Shown in pieces: positions 37,794 to 47,844 of a stretch of 64,000 bases of DNA. The position numbers and the translations under genes were made by a program. The stretch's first letter is position 1; the number at the start of each line of letters is the position of its first letter. The notes beneath the pieces are model-generated. The model was not told where the DNA came from and made no database searches. It saw only the letters and a list, made by a program, of their open reading frames with translations. The DNA is from Bacteroidota bacterium. GTDB taxonomy: Bacteria; Bacteroidota; Bacteroidia; Chitinophagales; Chitinophagaceae. Location of the stretch: the NCBI GenBank assembly GCA_018971025.1, contig JAGWVE010000002.1, positions 1 through 64,000 on the forward strand, written 5' to 3'.

Positions 37794-39770
37794 TTATTGG
37801 GCGTTAGTTAATCCGTTTAAAAGTGAAATGGTGAATTGATGTTTACCTGATTTTTTATTTCCTTTAGCTGTCAGTTGAATTCGGTACAACTGCTTACCCC
37901 AAATACCACTCATTCGTTCATCATCTAAAATTTTGTCCTCTATAGCAATATCAAATAATTTGGCATCATACGCAAATACAACAGATGCACCGTCAGGTAA
38001 TCTAAATAGAAGTTGACCCGGTTTTTCGATGTCGGGTTTTAGATACACTAAAAAGGATTGCACGAGCGCTGCTTTCCATTCGAGTAGTTCGTAATTTTCA
38101 GATATTTGAAGGGTATTACTGGTTTGATTAAAATCAAATTTTCGTTCGTATTTTTTTACCGCAGCATCTACTGGATAAGCTGCCGCAATATCCATAGAAA
38201 GATTTACGCCTGTTGCATTTTGAGCAAATTGAACATTTGAGGCTTTGTACTGGATACCTTCTTTTTGCATCACCCCATTAATAGTAGGACAATTATGCCA
38301 CACCGATTGCATATTCCAAAGTTCGTAACGTCTATTACTAAACGTTTGAGCAGTGTAGCTTCCTACACCTGCATCAACAAAAACAGGATTTCCATTTGCA
38401 TAGACAACAAAATTTCCAACATCGTTGTGGTTATGACTCTCTGCGTTATGACCACCCTGTAACGCTAAAAAAAGGCCTTTGGTTGTTCCACTTTTTGTTC
38501 TAGCCGTTAATACCTGTCTATCCGGAAACCATGACACAGCTGGCAAAGAAGCCAATGGCGAAAGAGTTGTAAGCGACTCATAAATTGCTGTAGTTTCTAA
38601 AAAATCAATAATATTGGCATTGTCTAATTTATGTTTTTGCAAGCCAAATAAATAAGCACCAAAAGATTGTAGCGGTGCGTCATTAAAAATTGTACCATAA
38701 GAATAAACACTTTCTGGATCTGGAATTGATTTTGAAAAAGCGTCTGCAAAATTCACAAAGTTGTTTTCTCCAATATGCACTTTAGCAATATAGTTACCCA
38801 TATTATAAATAAGCTTTTGTGATGTCCATTGAATAGGCTTTGTAGTTAACCCATTTAATACATGAATAAACCTAATTAATTTACCGCCTGCTTCACTCCA
38901 GTAAGAAGGCCCTTCATCACAACCGCCATCATCAGGATATTGATTTACAAAAATATCTGTACTCTTAACTGTTTTAGCAATTATAAGTCCAACACTATCA
39001 GCACCAAGTCCACTATATAATGCCGATATGAGCACATTGGTATTTACCCATGGATTCCAATTGTTGACAGCCTGCCCAGCAAAGCCCATCCACCAAAAAT
39101 CATTGCGCGATAAATAAGGATCAAATATTCTTTTATGTAATTCTGCAAATACGCGCTTGCCAATGCCTTTAGAATAGGCATCTAGTTCTTCGCTAAGCAT
39201 AAACTGAATCATAGATAACTGAGAAGCCGCTGTGCCACTTCCTAAATCAATCACTACTTCGTACGGGTCAGGGAGTCCGGTTTTCTCTTTTTGAACCACA
39301 ACATGCGCAGGCAAAACCCAAGTGCTTTGCTCGCATAGCGTCCAAATACCATTGGCTATTTGCGGAATGTATTTTTTATCTTTTGTAATGATAGCAGCAA
39401 TGGCCAGTTCATTCAATACTTTGCGGCGTTCATTATTTTTTCTTTCAAAATTATATCGATTACCTGTGATTTTATAATCGAGGTATAAACTTGCTGGTAT
39501 GGCAGGCCACTCATATTTTAATCCACGCTCTCCTTCTTTTACAAGCTTTGTTTTAACCGAGTCTGGAAGTGCCGCTACTTTTTGTAAATAGTGATTTTTT
39601 TGCTCCAATCGCCATGCATTGATATTTGACAATTTCTCTTGTAACTGCTCCTTTGTAAATGCCTGCGATAAAATATTTCTTTGCGCAACAACAGTATTGG
39701 TAATAATGCCGATGGCAAGAAAACACAATAAAAAGACTGTTTGCCTTTGTTTATTTGTGGCTTGTATCAT
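37794..39770 (-). CDS. Heparinase II/III-like polysaccharide lyase
   Basis: 658 residues with a signal sequence (TVFLLCFLAIGIITNTVVAQ). The N-terminal alpha/alpha toroid (about residues 60-380) includes NDFWWMGFAGQAVNNWNPWVN and DDGGCDEGPSYWSEAGG. The C-terminal heparinase II/III beta domain carries GGHNAESHNHNDVGNFVVYA and GNPVFVDAGVGSYT, with the active-site His region. It cleaves uronic-acid-containing glycans by beta-elimination; the GH88 two genes downstream would process the product. It is 21 bp after galK and part of the six-gene run. Confidence 0.88.
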   Translation of the reverse strand: MIQATNKQRQTVFLLCFLAIGIITNTVVAQRNILSQAFTKEQLQEKLSNINAWRLEQKNHYLQKVAALPDSVKTKLVKEGERGLKYEWPAIPASLYLDYKITGNRYNFERKNNERRKVLNELAIAAIITKDKKYIPQIANGIWTLCEQSTWVLPAHVVVQKEKTGLPDPYEVVIDLGSGTAASQLSMIQFMLSEELDAYSKGIGKRVFAELHKRIFDPYLSRNDFWWMGFAGQAVNNWNPWVNTNVLISALYSGLGADSVGLIIAKTVKSTDIFVNQYPDDGGCDEGPSYWSEAGGKLIRFIHVLNGLTTKPIQWTSQKLIYNMGNYIAKVHIGENNFVNFADAFSKSIPDPESVYSYGTIFNDAPLQSFGAYLFGLQKHKLDNANIIDFLETTAIYESLTTLSPLASLPAVSWFPDRQVLTARTKSGTTKGLFLALQGGHNAESHNHNDVGNFVVYANGNPVFVDAGVGSYTAQTFSNRRYELWNMQSVWHNCPTINGVMQKEGIQYKASNVQFAQNATGVNLSMDIAAAYPVDAAVKKYERKFDFNQTSNTLQISENYELLEWKAALVQSFLVYLKPDIEKPGQLLFRLPDGASVVFAYDAKLFDIAIEDKILDDERMSGIWGKQLYRIQLTAKGNKKSGKHQFTISLLNGLTNAQ

Positions 39771-39791
39771 ACTTGAGATTTTGTAAAATGA

Positions 39792-40943
39792 TTATAATAG
39801 CGCAGTGCCGTCACCAATTTGCATTACATATTTACCCATGCTACGCCCAAATTTATTTTCGAAAACTGCGTTAATTTGATGGTAAAGGGTATCCACCTCA
39901 CTTGATTGTACAAGTGCAATAACACAACCACCAAAACCACCACCCATCATTCGGGCACCAATAATGGCATCAGCTAGGATACAGTTTTCTACAATTAAAT
40001 CTAATTCAGGACAACTTACTTCATAGAGTTTGCTAAGCCCTGTATGGGTTTCATACATGCGGGCTCCAAAAGCAGCTATCTCCCCAGCAAGTAAATGGGT
40101 ACAGGCTGCTTCCATCCTTGCAATTTCTTCAATTACATATTTACACCTGTTGTATACAGCACTTGTAATATTAACAGCAACCGCATCTAACATTTGTAAG
40201 GTTGCTTCTCTAAAAGATGCAACCATATATTTTTGACGAATAGCTGCTAAGCCAGTTTCACATTCCGCTCTTCTAGTATTGTATTCCGAAGATGCTAAAG
40301 CATGTTTTACAAATGTGTCAAAAAGCACAATACTAATACCCTCTAGCTTAAAAGGAAAATAGGTATACGATAAATCGGCACAATCAAGTTTTATGACATG
40401 ATCTGCTTTACCAAACATACTCGCAAACTGATCCATCACACCACAGTTAACGCCAACAAATTTATTTTCGGCGAGCTGCGCTGTTGTAACCATCGCTTCT
40501 TTAGAAATATCGAGTTTAAAAAGTTGCTTGCAAGCAAACACCGTTGCACATTCAAGCGCTGCAGAAGATGACACACCCGCACCCACCGGAATATTTCCTG
40601 TAATAAATATATTAAAGCCCTTTAACGTATAACCGCCCAATTGGAGCGCATCAATGACACCGAGTATATAATTAGGCCATCCTAGATTTGAATGTTGTAA
40701 TGGATCAAGTAAGCTTGTTTGAAAACTTTGGTTCACATCGGCTGCATGCATGCAGATTGTGTTGTCATCTCTTTCAGAAACGGCTACATACATGTACTTA
40801 TCTATTGCTGCAGGAAGTACAAAACCACTATTATAATCTACATGCTCGCCAATTAAATTAATACGCCCTGGAGACGATACAACATAAGTGGGTTCCGCTC
40901 CAAACTGCGAGGCAAATAGTGCGCTCAGTTCCGCTTTATTCAT
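39792..40943 (-). CDS. galK: Galactokinase
   Basis: 383 residues of the GHMP kinase family. The galactokinase signature near the N-terminus is SSPGRINLIGEHVDYNSGFVLPAAI (read in two parts), the ATP loop is VGAGVSSSAALECA and the C-terminal GHMP motif is GARMMGGGFGGCVIAL. It converts galactose to galactose-1-phosphate in the Leloir pathway. No galT or galE is seen here. Its ATG overlaps the xylA stop by one base (TAATG on the minus strand), so it is translationally coupled to xylose isomerase, unusual company for galK. Confidence 0.95.
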   Translation of the reverse strand: MNKAELSALFASQFGAEPTYVVSSPGRINLIGEHVDYNSGFVLPAAIDKYMYVAVSERDDNTICMHAADVNQSFQTSLLDPLQHSNLGWPNYILGVIDALQLGGYTLKGFNIFITGNIPVGAGVSSSAALECATVFACKQLFKLDISKEAMVTTAQLAENKFVGVNCGVMDQFASMFGKADHVIKLDCADLSYTYFPFKLEGISIVLFDTFVKHALASSEYNTRRAECETGLAAIRQKYMVASFREATLQMLDAVAVNITSAVYNRCKYVIEEIARMEAACTHLLAGEIAAFGARMYETHTGLSKLYEVSCPELDLIVENCILADAIIGARMMGGGFGGCVIALVQSSEVDTLYHQINAVFENKFGRSMGKYVMQIGDGTALL

Positions 40944-42271
40944 TAAATGTAGCGGTTAATTAAATTTTCAATAAACTCTTGTTTACCACTAATGGTAGCA
41001 GGTTCACCAGCAGCAATGGCAATATTTCGTAGATCTTCTAAAGTAAGTTTACCCTGTTCAAAATCTTTCCCTTTACCTGCGTCATAACTTGCATAACGCT
41101 CGGCTCTTATTTTTTTAAAGTCAGATTGTTGTAAAATCGCGTCGGCTGTTATAAGAGCGCGTGCAAAAACATCCATGCCACCAATATGCGCATAAAATAA
41201 ATCGGCAGGATCTGTAGAGTTGCGTCTAATTTTTGCATCAAAATTGATACCGCCTCCTTTAAAACCGCCTGCTTCTAAAATAATAAGTAGGGCTTCTGTT
41301 AATTCATTGATATCGGAAGGAAATTGATCGGTATCCCAACCATTTTGATAATCACCTCTATTGGCGTCCATGCTACCTAAGAGTCCAGCATCAGCAGCTA
41401 CTTGCAACTCATGCGTAAACGTATGTCCTGCAAGGGTTGCATGGTTTACTTCGATATTTAAACTAAAGTCATTTAATAAATCGTGTTCACGTAAAAAACC
41501 AATGACAGTTTCGCAATCATAATCATATTGATGCTTTGATGGCTCACAAGGTTTAGGTTCTATAAAAAACTTACCTGTAAATCCATTTTTTCTACCATAG
41601 TCTCTAGCCGCTTTTAAAAAGTTTGCTAAATGATTTTTTTCACGCTTCATGTTCGTGTTTAAAAGGCTCATATAGCCTTCTCTTCCACCCCAAAAAACAT
41701 AGTTTTCACCACCTAATGCGATGGTTGCATCTAATGCAGCCTTCACTTGTGCTCCTGCATGTGCAAGCACCGTAAAATCTGGATTGGTAGCCGCACCATT
41801 CATGTACTTTCTGCTAGAAAATAAATTGGCTGTACCCCAAAGTAGTTTGATACCACTAGCTGCCTGCTTTTCTTTTAAATAAGCAGTGATGGCTTGCAAG
41901 CGTCTTTCATTTTCATGAACATCGTTTGTATATTCTACTGCATCTACGTCATGAAAACAATAATAAGGCACGCCTAATTTTGTCATGAATTCAAATGCAG
42001 CATCCGCTTTATCTTTTGCTCTTTCGATAGGGTCAGCTTTTGAATCCCACTCAAATAAATGCGTTGGCTCACCAAAAGGATCTGCACCGGAACCACAAAA
42101 GCTATGCCAGTATGCACATGCAAATCTAAAATGCTCTTTCATGGTTTTACCCGCCACTACTTGGTTTTCATTGTACCATCTAAATGCAAGTGGATTATGC
42201 GAAGACGTTCCTTCGTATTTGATTTTTTCAATTCCTTTAAAAAATTCTTTAGATCCTGTTACTACTGACAT
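40943..42271 (-). CDS. xylA: Xylose isomerase
   Basis: 442 residues, the long class II size. It turns D-xylose into D-xylulose. Typical segments are [34 protein letters not shown] (catalytic His and Asp), [62 protein letters not shown] (metal Glu) and [16 protein letters not shown] (metal residues). It lies 24 bp after xylB, giving an operon that feeds xylose into the pentose phosphate pathway. Confidence 0.97.
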   Translation of the reverse strand: MSVVTGSKEFFKGIEKIKYEGTSSHNPLAFRWYNENQVVAGKTMKEHFRFACAYWHSFCGSGADPFGEPTHLFEWDSKADPIERAKDKADAAFEFMTKLGVPYYCFHDVDAVEYTNDVHENERRLQAITAYLKEKQAASGIKLLWGTANLFSSRKYMNGAATNPDFTVLAHAGAQVKAALDATIALGGENYVFWGGREGYMSLLNTNMKREKNHLANFLKAARDYGRKNGFTGKFFIEPKPCEPSKHQYDYDCETVIGFLREHDLLNDFSLNIEVNHATLAGHTFTHELQVAADAGLLGSMDANRGDYQNGWDTDQFPSDINELTEALLIILEAGGFKGGGINFDAKIRRNSTDPADLFYAHIGGMDVFARALITADAILQQSDFKKIRAERYASYDAGKGKDFEQGKLTLEDLRNIAIAAGEPATISGKQEFIENLINRYI

Positions 42272-42295
42272 ACATACTATTTTAAGACTTTAAAT

Positions 42296-43780
42296 TTATT
42301 GATTGTTTTTGATTTGAAGTGCCAATTGTTGTTCCCAATGTTGATATGCGTCTTTATAACTAGCACTAGCTATTGGCTCAATTGTACTTAATGGCTTGCT
42401 ATTAACAAAAGCTTCCTCAATTGTAGCATATACCTTGGCGCCATAACCTGCTCCAATAGCAGCACCCTTGCTTCCATCTGTGTGATATAATTCTACAGGC
42501 ACCCCTAAGGTATTTACAAAACAGTCTACAAATACATCACTTAAAAACATGTTGGCTTTGCCGGCTCTTATAACTGTTGGTTGCACACCATTTTGCTGCA
42601 GTACCTTAAAACCATATTGCATAGCAAATACAACACCCTCCTGAACTGCACGAAACAAATGCGCCGCTTGGTGTCTATTAAAATCTAGCCCCAAAATATG
42701 AGCACCAATATTTTTATTATGAAGCATGCGCTCCGATCCATTACCAAATGGCAGAACGGTCACACCATCAGACCCGGGCGCAACAGAAGCTGCAAGTGTA
42801 TTCATCTCACTATAACTACTTGCACCCATTTTATTTTTCATCCAACTATTTGAAATACCAGCACCATTTATACATAAAAGCACACCAATCCTGTTTTGTT
42901 CGAGTGTATGATTCACGTGCGCAAATGAATTAATCCTTGACGCAGTATCGGCCTGCAAACTATCTGACACCGCATATATAACCGCCGAAGTGCCTGCTGT
43001 TGCTGCTACTTCGCCAGGCTTTACTACATTTAAAGAAAGCGCATTGTTTTGTTGATCACCCGCTTTATACGTTACCGGAATTCCTTTTGGAAGACCTGTT
43101 TCACTTGCGGCATTTTCAGTTAAGTAACCATGCACATCAAACACATTTTTAATGTCTGGAATATGCTGCTCATCGAGACCATAATATTCCATCACTTCCT
43201 TTGAGAGCGTTTTGTTTTTAAAATCCCAAAACATCCCCTCCGATAATGCAGCAATGGTCGTCGTAATTTGACCCGTTAATTTCATGGAAATAAAATCGCC
43301 AGGGAGCATCATCTTATGAATTTGTGCATAATGCGCAGGTTCATTTTGTTTGACCCATGCAAGTTTAGAAGCGGTAAAATTTCCAGGAGCGTTTAGTAAG
43401 TGACCAAGGCAATAATCTTGACCCATTGTCTCAAATGCTTTTTCACCAAGTGCTACAGCTCTATTATCACACCAAATAATACTATCTCTAATTACTTTTT
43501 GATCACTATCAACTAGCACGAGGCCATGCATCTGATACGCAATGCCAATGGCGCCAATATCAGCTGGATTAAATGCATCTGTTGCATTTACTTTTAAAAT
43601 AGCAGCCTTCACATCATGCCACCAAACACCTGGCGACTGCTCAGCCCACCCCGGCTGATGAGAAATAATGGCAGCCTCGGTTTCGGGGTATTGCGCTGTA
43701 GCCAACACCTTGCCATTACTGGCGTCCATTACAGAAACTTTTACAGAAGAAGTGCCCAAATCTATGCCTAATAACAACAT
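42296..43780 (-). CDS. xylB: Xylulokinase
   Basis: 494 residues from the ATG at 43780 (MLLLGIDLGTSSVKVSVMDA, the FGGY kinase phosphate-1 motif). Further family segments are GIAYQMHGLVLVDSD, SIIWCDNRAV, AGDQQNNALSLNVVKPGEVAATAGTSAVIY and the C-terminal GGKAN-like loop RAGKANMFLSDVFVDCF. It phosphorylates D-xylulose. An in-frame start 27 bp upstream would only add SSSLPLYC. First gene of the six-gene run. A 13-bp palindrome 22 bp upstream may be an operator. Confidence 0.94.
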   Translation of the reverse strand: MLLLGIDLGTSSVKVSVMDASNGKVLATAQYPETEAAIISHQPGWAEQSPGVWWHDVKAAILKVNATDAFNPADIGAIGIAYQMHGLVLVDSDQKVIRDSIIWCDNRAVALGEKAFETMGQDYCLGHLLNAPGNFTASKLAWVKQNEPAHYAQIHKMMLPGDFISMKLTGQITTTIAALSEGMFWDFKNKTLSKEVMEYYGLDEQHIPDIKNVFDVHGYLTENAASETGLPKGIPVTYKAGDQQNNALSLNVVKPGEVAATAGTSAVIYAVSDSLQADTASRINSFAHVNHTLEQNRIGVLLCINGAGISNSWMKNKMGASSYSEMNTLAASVAPGSDGVTVLPFGNGSERMLHNKNIGAHILGLDFNRHQAAHLFRAVQEGVVFAMQYGFKVLQQNGVQPTVIRAGKANMFLSDVFVDCFVNTLGVPVELYHTDGSKGAAIGAGYGAKVYATIEEAFVNSKPLSTIEPIASASYKDAYQHWEQQLALQIKNNQ

Positions 43781-43801
43781 ACAATACAGTGGTAAAGATG
43801 A

Positions 43802-43814
43802 ACTCAAATTGAGT
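43802..43814. promoter_or_regulatory. Palindrome upstream of xylB (possible operator)
   Basis: ACTCAA-A-TTGAGT, six-base arms around one base, 22 bp before the xylB ATG. It could be the site of a sugar-responsive repressor, but a chance match is possible and no xylose repressor gene is in the window. Confidence 0.25.
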
Positions 43815-43866
43815 CCTTAATATTACTTAATTAGTAGCGAAAAATAGAAGAAAAAGAAAAGATTAT

Positions 43867-43941
43867 TGGTGGCCTCGTCAGGAATCGAACCTGAATCTGG
43901 AGCTTCGGAAACTCTTATACTATCCATTGTACTACGAGGCC
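43867..43941 (-). tRNA. tRNA-Arg (anticodon CCG), CCA encoded
   Basis: On the minus strand the acceptor stem is GGCCTCG/CGAGGCC. The D stem is GTAC/GTAT, the anticodon loop is TTCCGAA with anticodon CCG (reads CGG), and the T-arm is TCAGG-TTCGATT-CCTGA. The first anticodon-stem pair is A-C, a mismatch at the outer end. The discriminator is A, followed by encoded CCA (43867-43869). It sits just downstream of the carotenoid operon on the same strand. Confidence 0.95.
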
Positions 43942-43958
43942 AATTGTAAGGTGGGTTG

Positions 43959-43966
43959 CAAAAATA
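43959..43966 (-). promoter_or_regulatory. Candidate -7 box for tRNA-Arg
   Basis: TATTTTTG on the minus strand fits TAnnTTTG, 17 bp before the tRNA 5' end. No TTG lies at the -33 distance. Confidence 0.35.
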
Positions 43967-43988
43967 AATGAATTGCACATACACAGCC

Positions 43989-45173
43989 TTAATTAATTAA
44001 AGCCCGCCGCTGCTTTATACCTAGTAAACTGTATAATGCTGCTGGTAAAAATATACGTGAAGGCACAGATGCCATAATATGCAAATCGTCCAACAATGAA
44101 GATTCATTGTTTAAAAAACGAAATACCCGCGCAGGAGGATTTTTAGAAAAAATAGCCGTAAAAATTGCAGCTCCATCTAATTTTTTTTCTTGTAAAACCC
44201 TTAGTAAAACGGCGTCGTATAATTGAAACTTTTTTTGAGCAAAGCTTACGGATCTTAATGGATTTTTACCTGCCACTACATCTGATACAATGGCTTTTGT
44301 TTTTTCTTGAATAAAATGAAAAGCATATCCACTACTTCCTTTTACCTGACCACCTGCAACGCCAATATTGACAATGTTTCCAGCGCCTCTAACAAAAGAA
44401 TAACTGGTCATGGGTATTTGACCAAATTCTTGATGTGTTACCTCGTAATCAATACTACCATATGTTTTTTGGATATAGGTAGTAATTGCTTCGTCGTAAG
44501 TTTTGCTGTCTAGAATACTCGGGGTAAACAAAGTGTATTCAACAAGCGCAGTCGTAGAAGACGTTGGCATGACATACATAAAGGTAGTACCCTGCTGTTG
44601 ATTCACCGTAAAGTCCATCAGTGTCGCCACCGTTTCATTAAAAACAGGTGACGTTGTTTTAATTTCAAACCCTTTAAAATGCTGCCATAAAAAGTAATCA
44701 GATGCTTTTTGGGCCAGCACATTTGCTGGTTCAAATAAAATACTATTAAATACTTTTAAAGCAGTAAGGGTTTGGTTCTCAAGTACGACAGATGCTCCAG
44801 AAATACTAGTATTTACAGAAATGACGCGTTCGGTGCAAATAGAAATATTACTTTTTGTTGCAGCTTTTTCAAGCACATAGGTATACAAATCAATACCCCG
44901 TATCATTTTATAAGTAAAAGGAGACAAGTTTAGTTCGCTTGCAAACGTGGGTGCAATAAAAGAAACATGATCCCATTTTTTAATTACAATGGGTTCAAAA
45001 ATGCCAGCGTCTTTTTCCCAAAAACACCATGTGCGGTCATTGTTGTTTTTTTTAGCCGCATCGATTACTAAAATTTGCGCCGCATCAAAAAAAGGATCTT
45101 CCATCATACGCATCAAGAGGCTTAGCCCTGCTAGCCCGGCACCCGTAATAATATAATCGTAATGAGATTTCAA
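43989..45173 (-). CDS. crtY: Lycopene cyclase, CrtY type
   Basis: 394 residues. The N-terminal dinucleotide-binding motif is DYIITGAGLAGLSLLMRMM, followed by NDRTWCFWEKDAGIFEPIV, typical of CrtY. TTFMYVMPTSSTTALVEYTLFTP and NIGVAGGQVKGSSGYAFHFIQEKT are the later conserved segments (the cyclase motif and G-G-x-x-x-x-S-G-Y). It forms beta-ionone rings at one or both ends of lycopene. Last gene of the operon, 14 bp after crtZ. In this setting it may act as a monocyclase giving gamma-carotene; sequence alone does not decide. Confidence 0.92.
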   Translation of the reverse strand: MKSHYDYIITGAGLAGLSLLMRMMEDPFFDAAQILVIDAAKKNNNDRTWCFWEKDAGIFEPIVIKKWDHVSFIAPTFASELNLSPFTYKMIRGIDLYTYVLEKAATKSNISICTERVISVNTSISGASVVLENQTLTALKVFNSILFEPANVLAQKASDYFLWQHFKGFEIKTTSPVFNETVATLMDFTVNQQQGTTFMYVMPTSSTTALVEYTLFTPSILDSKTYDEAITTYIQKTYGSIDYEVTHQEFGQIPMTSYSFVRGAGNIVNIGVAGGQVKGSSGYAFHFIQEKTKAIVSDVVAGKNPLRSVSFAQKKFQLYDAVLLRVLQEKKLDGAAIFTAIFSKNPPARVFRFLNNESSLLDDLHIMASVPSRIFLPAALYSLLGIKQRRALIN

Positions 45174-45187
45174 TAAATAACTTATAC

Positions 45188-45667
45188 TTAGTTTTGAGGG
45201 GCTTGATTTTGAAAAGCATCGTCTTTGCGTACTTTGTCCCAGTATTTTTTTGCTACAAGCAGCATGCCAAAACTTTCGCCATCTTCTTTACCGAGGTGCT
45301 TGTGGTGCATTTTATGCGCCCATCTAATAGCTTTGATGTATTTATTATTAGATCTTGTAAAGAGTTTAAAACGCTGATGAATAATAATTTCATGCACTAG
45401 AAAGTATGCAAAACCATACATGGCAATACCAGCACCAATACCCACCGACCAGTAATTTTGCGCCATGCTACCTAACATAATACATAGCCAACTTGGAATG
45501 GCAAAGATTAAAAAGAAAGCATCGTTTTTTTCAAAAAATCCGTCTGTTTTTTGGTGGTGATCTTCATGTAAATACCATAAAAAACCATGCATTACATATT
45601 TATGGGTAGCCCAGGTAATAGGTTCCATTAATAAGAAAACGGCAATTGCAACAAGTATATAGATCAT
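45188..45667 (-). CDS. crtZ: Beta-carotene 3-hydroxylase
   Basis: 159 residues, membrane-bound di-iron fatty-acid-hydroxylase superfamily. Four His clusters are visible: HKYVMH, HEDHH, HEIIIH and HKMHHKH, with hydrophobic segments between them. It adds the 3-hydroxyl to the beta-ring. Its start overlaps the stop of the CruF-like gene by 4 bp. This is the short bacterial CrtZ type, found in Bacteroidota pigment operons. Confidence 0.94.
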   Translation of the reverse strand: MIYILVAIAVFLLMEPITWATHKYVMHGFLWYLHEDHHQKTDGFFEKNDAFFLIFAIPSWLCIMLGSMAQNYWSVGIGAGIAMYGFAYFLVHEIIIHQRFKLFTRSNNKYIKAIRWAHKMHHKHLGKEDGESFGMLLVAKKYWDKVRKDDAFQNQAPQN

Positions 45668-46362
45668 GGTAAATAATTTCTAAGTGTTAAAAAAAACAGC
45701 ACTTGAATACATAACAAATGTACTGCAAAAGGGTTGGGTTTGGGTTGCTCCCATTTTCTAAAAAATACCAATAAGCCAGCGCTGATTATAAACCAGCATA
45801 CATAATTATACATTGGGATATTTCCAGTAAGCCAGGTCCAAAAACCAAGTTTGATAGCTACAGGCTCTATAAGAAAGTCAAATAAAACGGCAATTATCGC
45901 GGCATCTAGTACAAATGCAATATTTTCTATGCGTTTAGGTATGCCTTCACCTTCCTTTAAAAAACGGTGTTGCAACCAGCGGTGTAACATAGACATTACA
46001 GAGCCGGCACAAAAAACCACCACAAACCAGTTCATACCAATCGTAAAAGGAACGTTCATAAAACCAGGGCCCAACACTTTTCCATAATAATAGGACCCAA
46101 ACAATAAACCAGTTTGCACGCCAATGATTTCGGAGACCATACCCGTAATAAATGCGGCTATAAAAAAGAACCAGAATTTAGGGGATAAACTTGGTTGATT
46201 CCAAAGCAGTAGTAAAAACATAATGCAAAGGTTGAGTGGGGTATTGGCAACAAACCAGGCTGCCTCATCAGAAATTAAAATGCCAAGCATACCACTTACA
46301 TGAAAAAGTAGTGCTATAAAAACAGAAATGGTAAGTTTATATTGATCTATAAAAAGCCTCAT
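45664..46362 (-). CDS. cruF: Carotenoid biosynthesis membrane protein, CruF-like (DUF422)
   Basis: 232 residues with about seven hydrophobic segments. The DUF422 core GMVSEIIGVQTGLLFGSYYYG, then LGPGFMNVPFTIGMNWFVVV, and the later DFLIEPVAIKLGFWTW are diagnostic of the bacterial 1',2'-hydratase family. CruF hydrates the open psi end of lycopene or gamma-carotene, giving the tertiary 1'-hydroxyl of myxol and saproxanthin. Here it lies between crtD and crtZ, the expected place. Assignment to CruF rather than another DUF422 protein rests on this context. Confidence 0.8.
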   Translation of the reverse strand: MRLFIDQYKLTISVFIALLFHVSGMLGILISDEAAWFVANTPLNLCIMFLLLLWNQPSLSPKFWFFFIAAFITGMVSEIIGVQTGLLFGSYYYGKVLGPGFMNVPFTIGMNWFVVVFCAGSVMSMLHRWLQHRFLKEGEGIPKRIENIAFVLDAAIIAVLFDFLIEPVAIKLGFWTWLTGNIPMYNYVCWFIISAGLLVFFRKWEQPKPNPFAVHLLCIQVLFFLTLRNYLP

Positions 46363-46368
46363 AACACT

Positions 46369-47844
46369 TTACGCTTTTGCCACTAAATTACTCATAATTT
46401 CTGCACTTTTTAGACAGAGCGGAATGCCACCTCCCGGGTGTACACTTCCTCCTACAAAATAAAGACCCTTGTATGATTTGCTAAAATTAGGATGCCGTAA
46501 AAATGCTGCCATAGGCGCATTGGAACTAGTACCATACAAAGACCCTTGATAAGAAGCCGTGTTGGCTTCAATTAATAGTGGATCTAATATTTTTTCTGTT
46601 TCAATTAAAGGCTCAATGGGTTCACCCAACATGCGTTCTAGTTTTTCCAATACCGCTTTTTTTACAGATGCAGTAATAGCAGTCCAGTCTTGACCTATAT
46701 TGGCAGGCACATTTACCATTACAAACCAGTTTTGCTTACCTGCAGGTGCCTGAATACCTGGCTCACATACAGATGTGATATTTACATAAACGGTGGGGTC
46801 GGTAAATGGAATTTTTACGTCAAACAAATGCGCAAACTCTGCTTCATAATTTTCTGTAAAAAAAATATTGTGCAAACTTAGCTGCGGAAATTCTTTTTTG
46901 ATACCCCAATAAAAAATTAAGGCACTGCTGCTGCGTTCTTGTTCTAATATTTTTTGTGCTTTAGACGGCGCTTCTAATAAATGGAGATAGGTAAAATAAA
47001 CATCTGCATTACTAACAACAATATCAGCAACTACTACTTCATCATTTACCACCACCCCTGTTACTTTATTATTTGCAGTTGTGATTTTTTGAACCGGGCT
47101 ATTGAAATAAAACTGAACGCCTATTTTTTTTGCTACCGCTACAAGCGTATTGGTGATTGAAATCATACCGCCCGATGGATAAAAACTCCCTTCGTTGTGC
47201 TCTAGATGCGCAATTAATGTAAGCATACTGGGTGCCACGTAAGGGTTGCTACCATTGTAGGTTGCATACCTATTAAAAAGTTGTACTAATTTTTTGGACT
47301 TAAAAGAGCGTTCGTTATGCTTATGCATAGACCTTGTTACATAAGCTAATTTAAAAGCGCTTAGTGCCGATAAAAGCGGGATTTTAAAAAGTGTAGAAAA
47401 TTTATGTAGCGAATAATTTAAAAACACCTGACCAATGCGGGTATATAATTTTTCGGAAGCTGCTAAATAGTTTTTGATACTAGCAACAGGTTCTCCCGTT
47501 TTTTTATGTGCTTCTGCAGCAAATAAATCAGGGTCTGCAGAGGCCTTAATAAACGTACCATCTTCATAAAAATAATGACAGGATACCGGCATTTTCTGAT
47601 AAGTGAAATAATCAGACAGTTTTTCACCAACCAATGCAAGTAGTGCTTCCAATTGATGTGGCTGCGTAAACAAGCTAGGACCCGTATCAAACTGATATCC
47701 TTTTTCGGAAAAAAAACCAAGCTTACCACCAGGTTTATCTGATTTTTCGAATACATGCACTTCGTAACCCTGCGCTACCAACCTGATACTAGCAGCAAGT
47801 CCTGCAATACCGGAACCAATAATCACTGCTTTTTTAGACTGCAT
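46369..47844 (-). CDS. crtD: Carotenoid desaturase, CrtD type (probable 1'-hydroxycarotenoid 3',4'-desaturase)
   Basis: 491 residues of the CrtI/CrtD amine-oxidase family. The Rossmann motif AVIIGSGIAGLAASIRLVAQGYEVHVFEK is at the N-terminus, and the C-terminal FAD motif is LYFVGGSVHPGGGIPLCLKSAEI. There are two desaturases in this operon. This one is less like CrtI (shorter insertion, GTSSNAPMAAFLRHPNF near the end) and sits beside the CruF-like hydratase, so the 3',4'-desaturase role is inferred. It overlaps idi by 11 bp. Confidence 0.8.
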   Translation of the reverse strand: MQSKKAVIIGSGIAGLAASIRLVAQGYEVHVFEKSDKPGGKLGFFSEKGYQFDTGPSLFTQPHQLEALLALVGEKLSDYFTYQKMPVSCHYFYEDGTFIKASADPDLFAAEAHKKTGEPVASIKNYLAASEKLYTRIGQVFLNYSLHKFSTLFKIPLLSALSAFKLAYVTRSMHKHNERSFKSKKLVQLFNRYATYNGSNPYVAPSMLTLIAHLEHNEGSFYPSGGMISITNTLVAVAKKIGVQFYFNSPVQKITTANNKVTGVVVNDEVVVADIVVSNADVYFTYLHLLEAPSKAQKILEQERSSSALIFYWGIKKEFPQLSLHNIFFTENYEAEFAHLFDVKIPFTDPTVYVNITSVCEPGIQAPAGKQNWFVMVNVPANIGQDWTAITASVKKAVLEKLERMLGEPIEPLIETEKILDPLLIEANTASYQGSLYGTSSNAPMAAFLRHPNFSKSYKGLYFVGGSVHPGGGIPLCLKSAEIMSNLVAKA

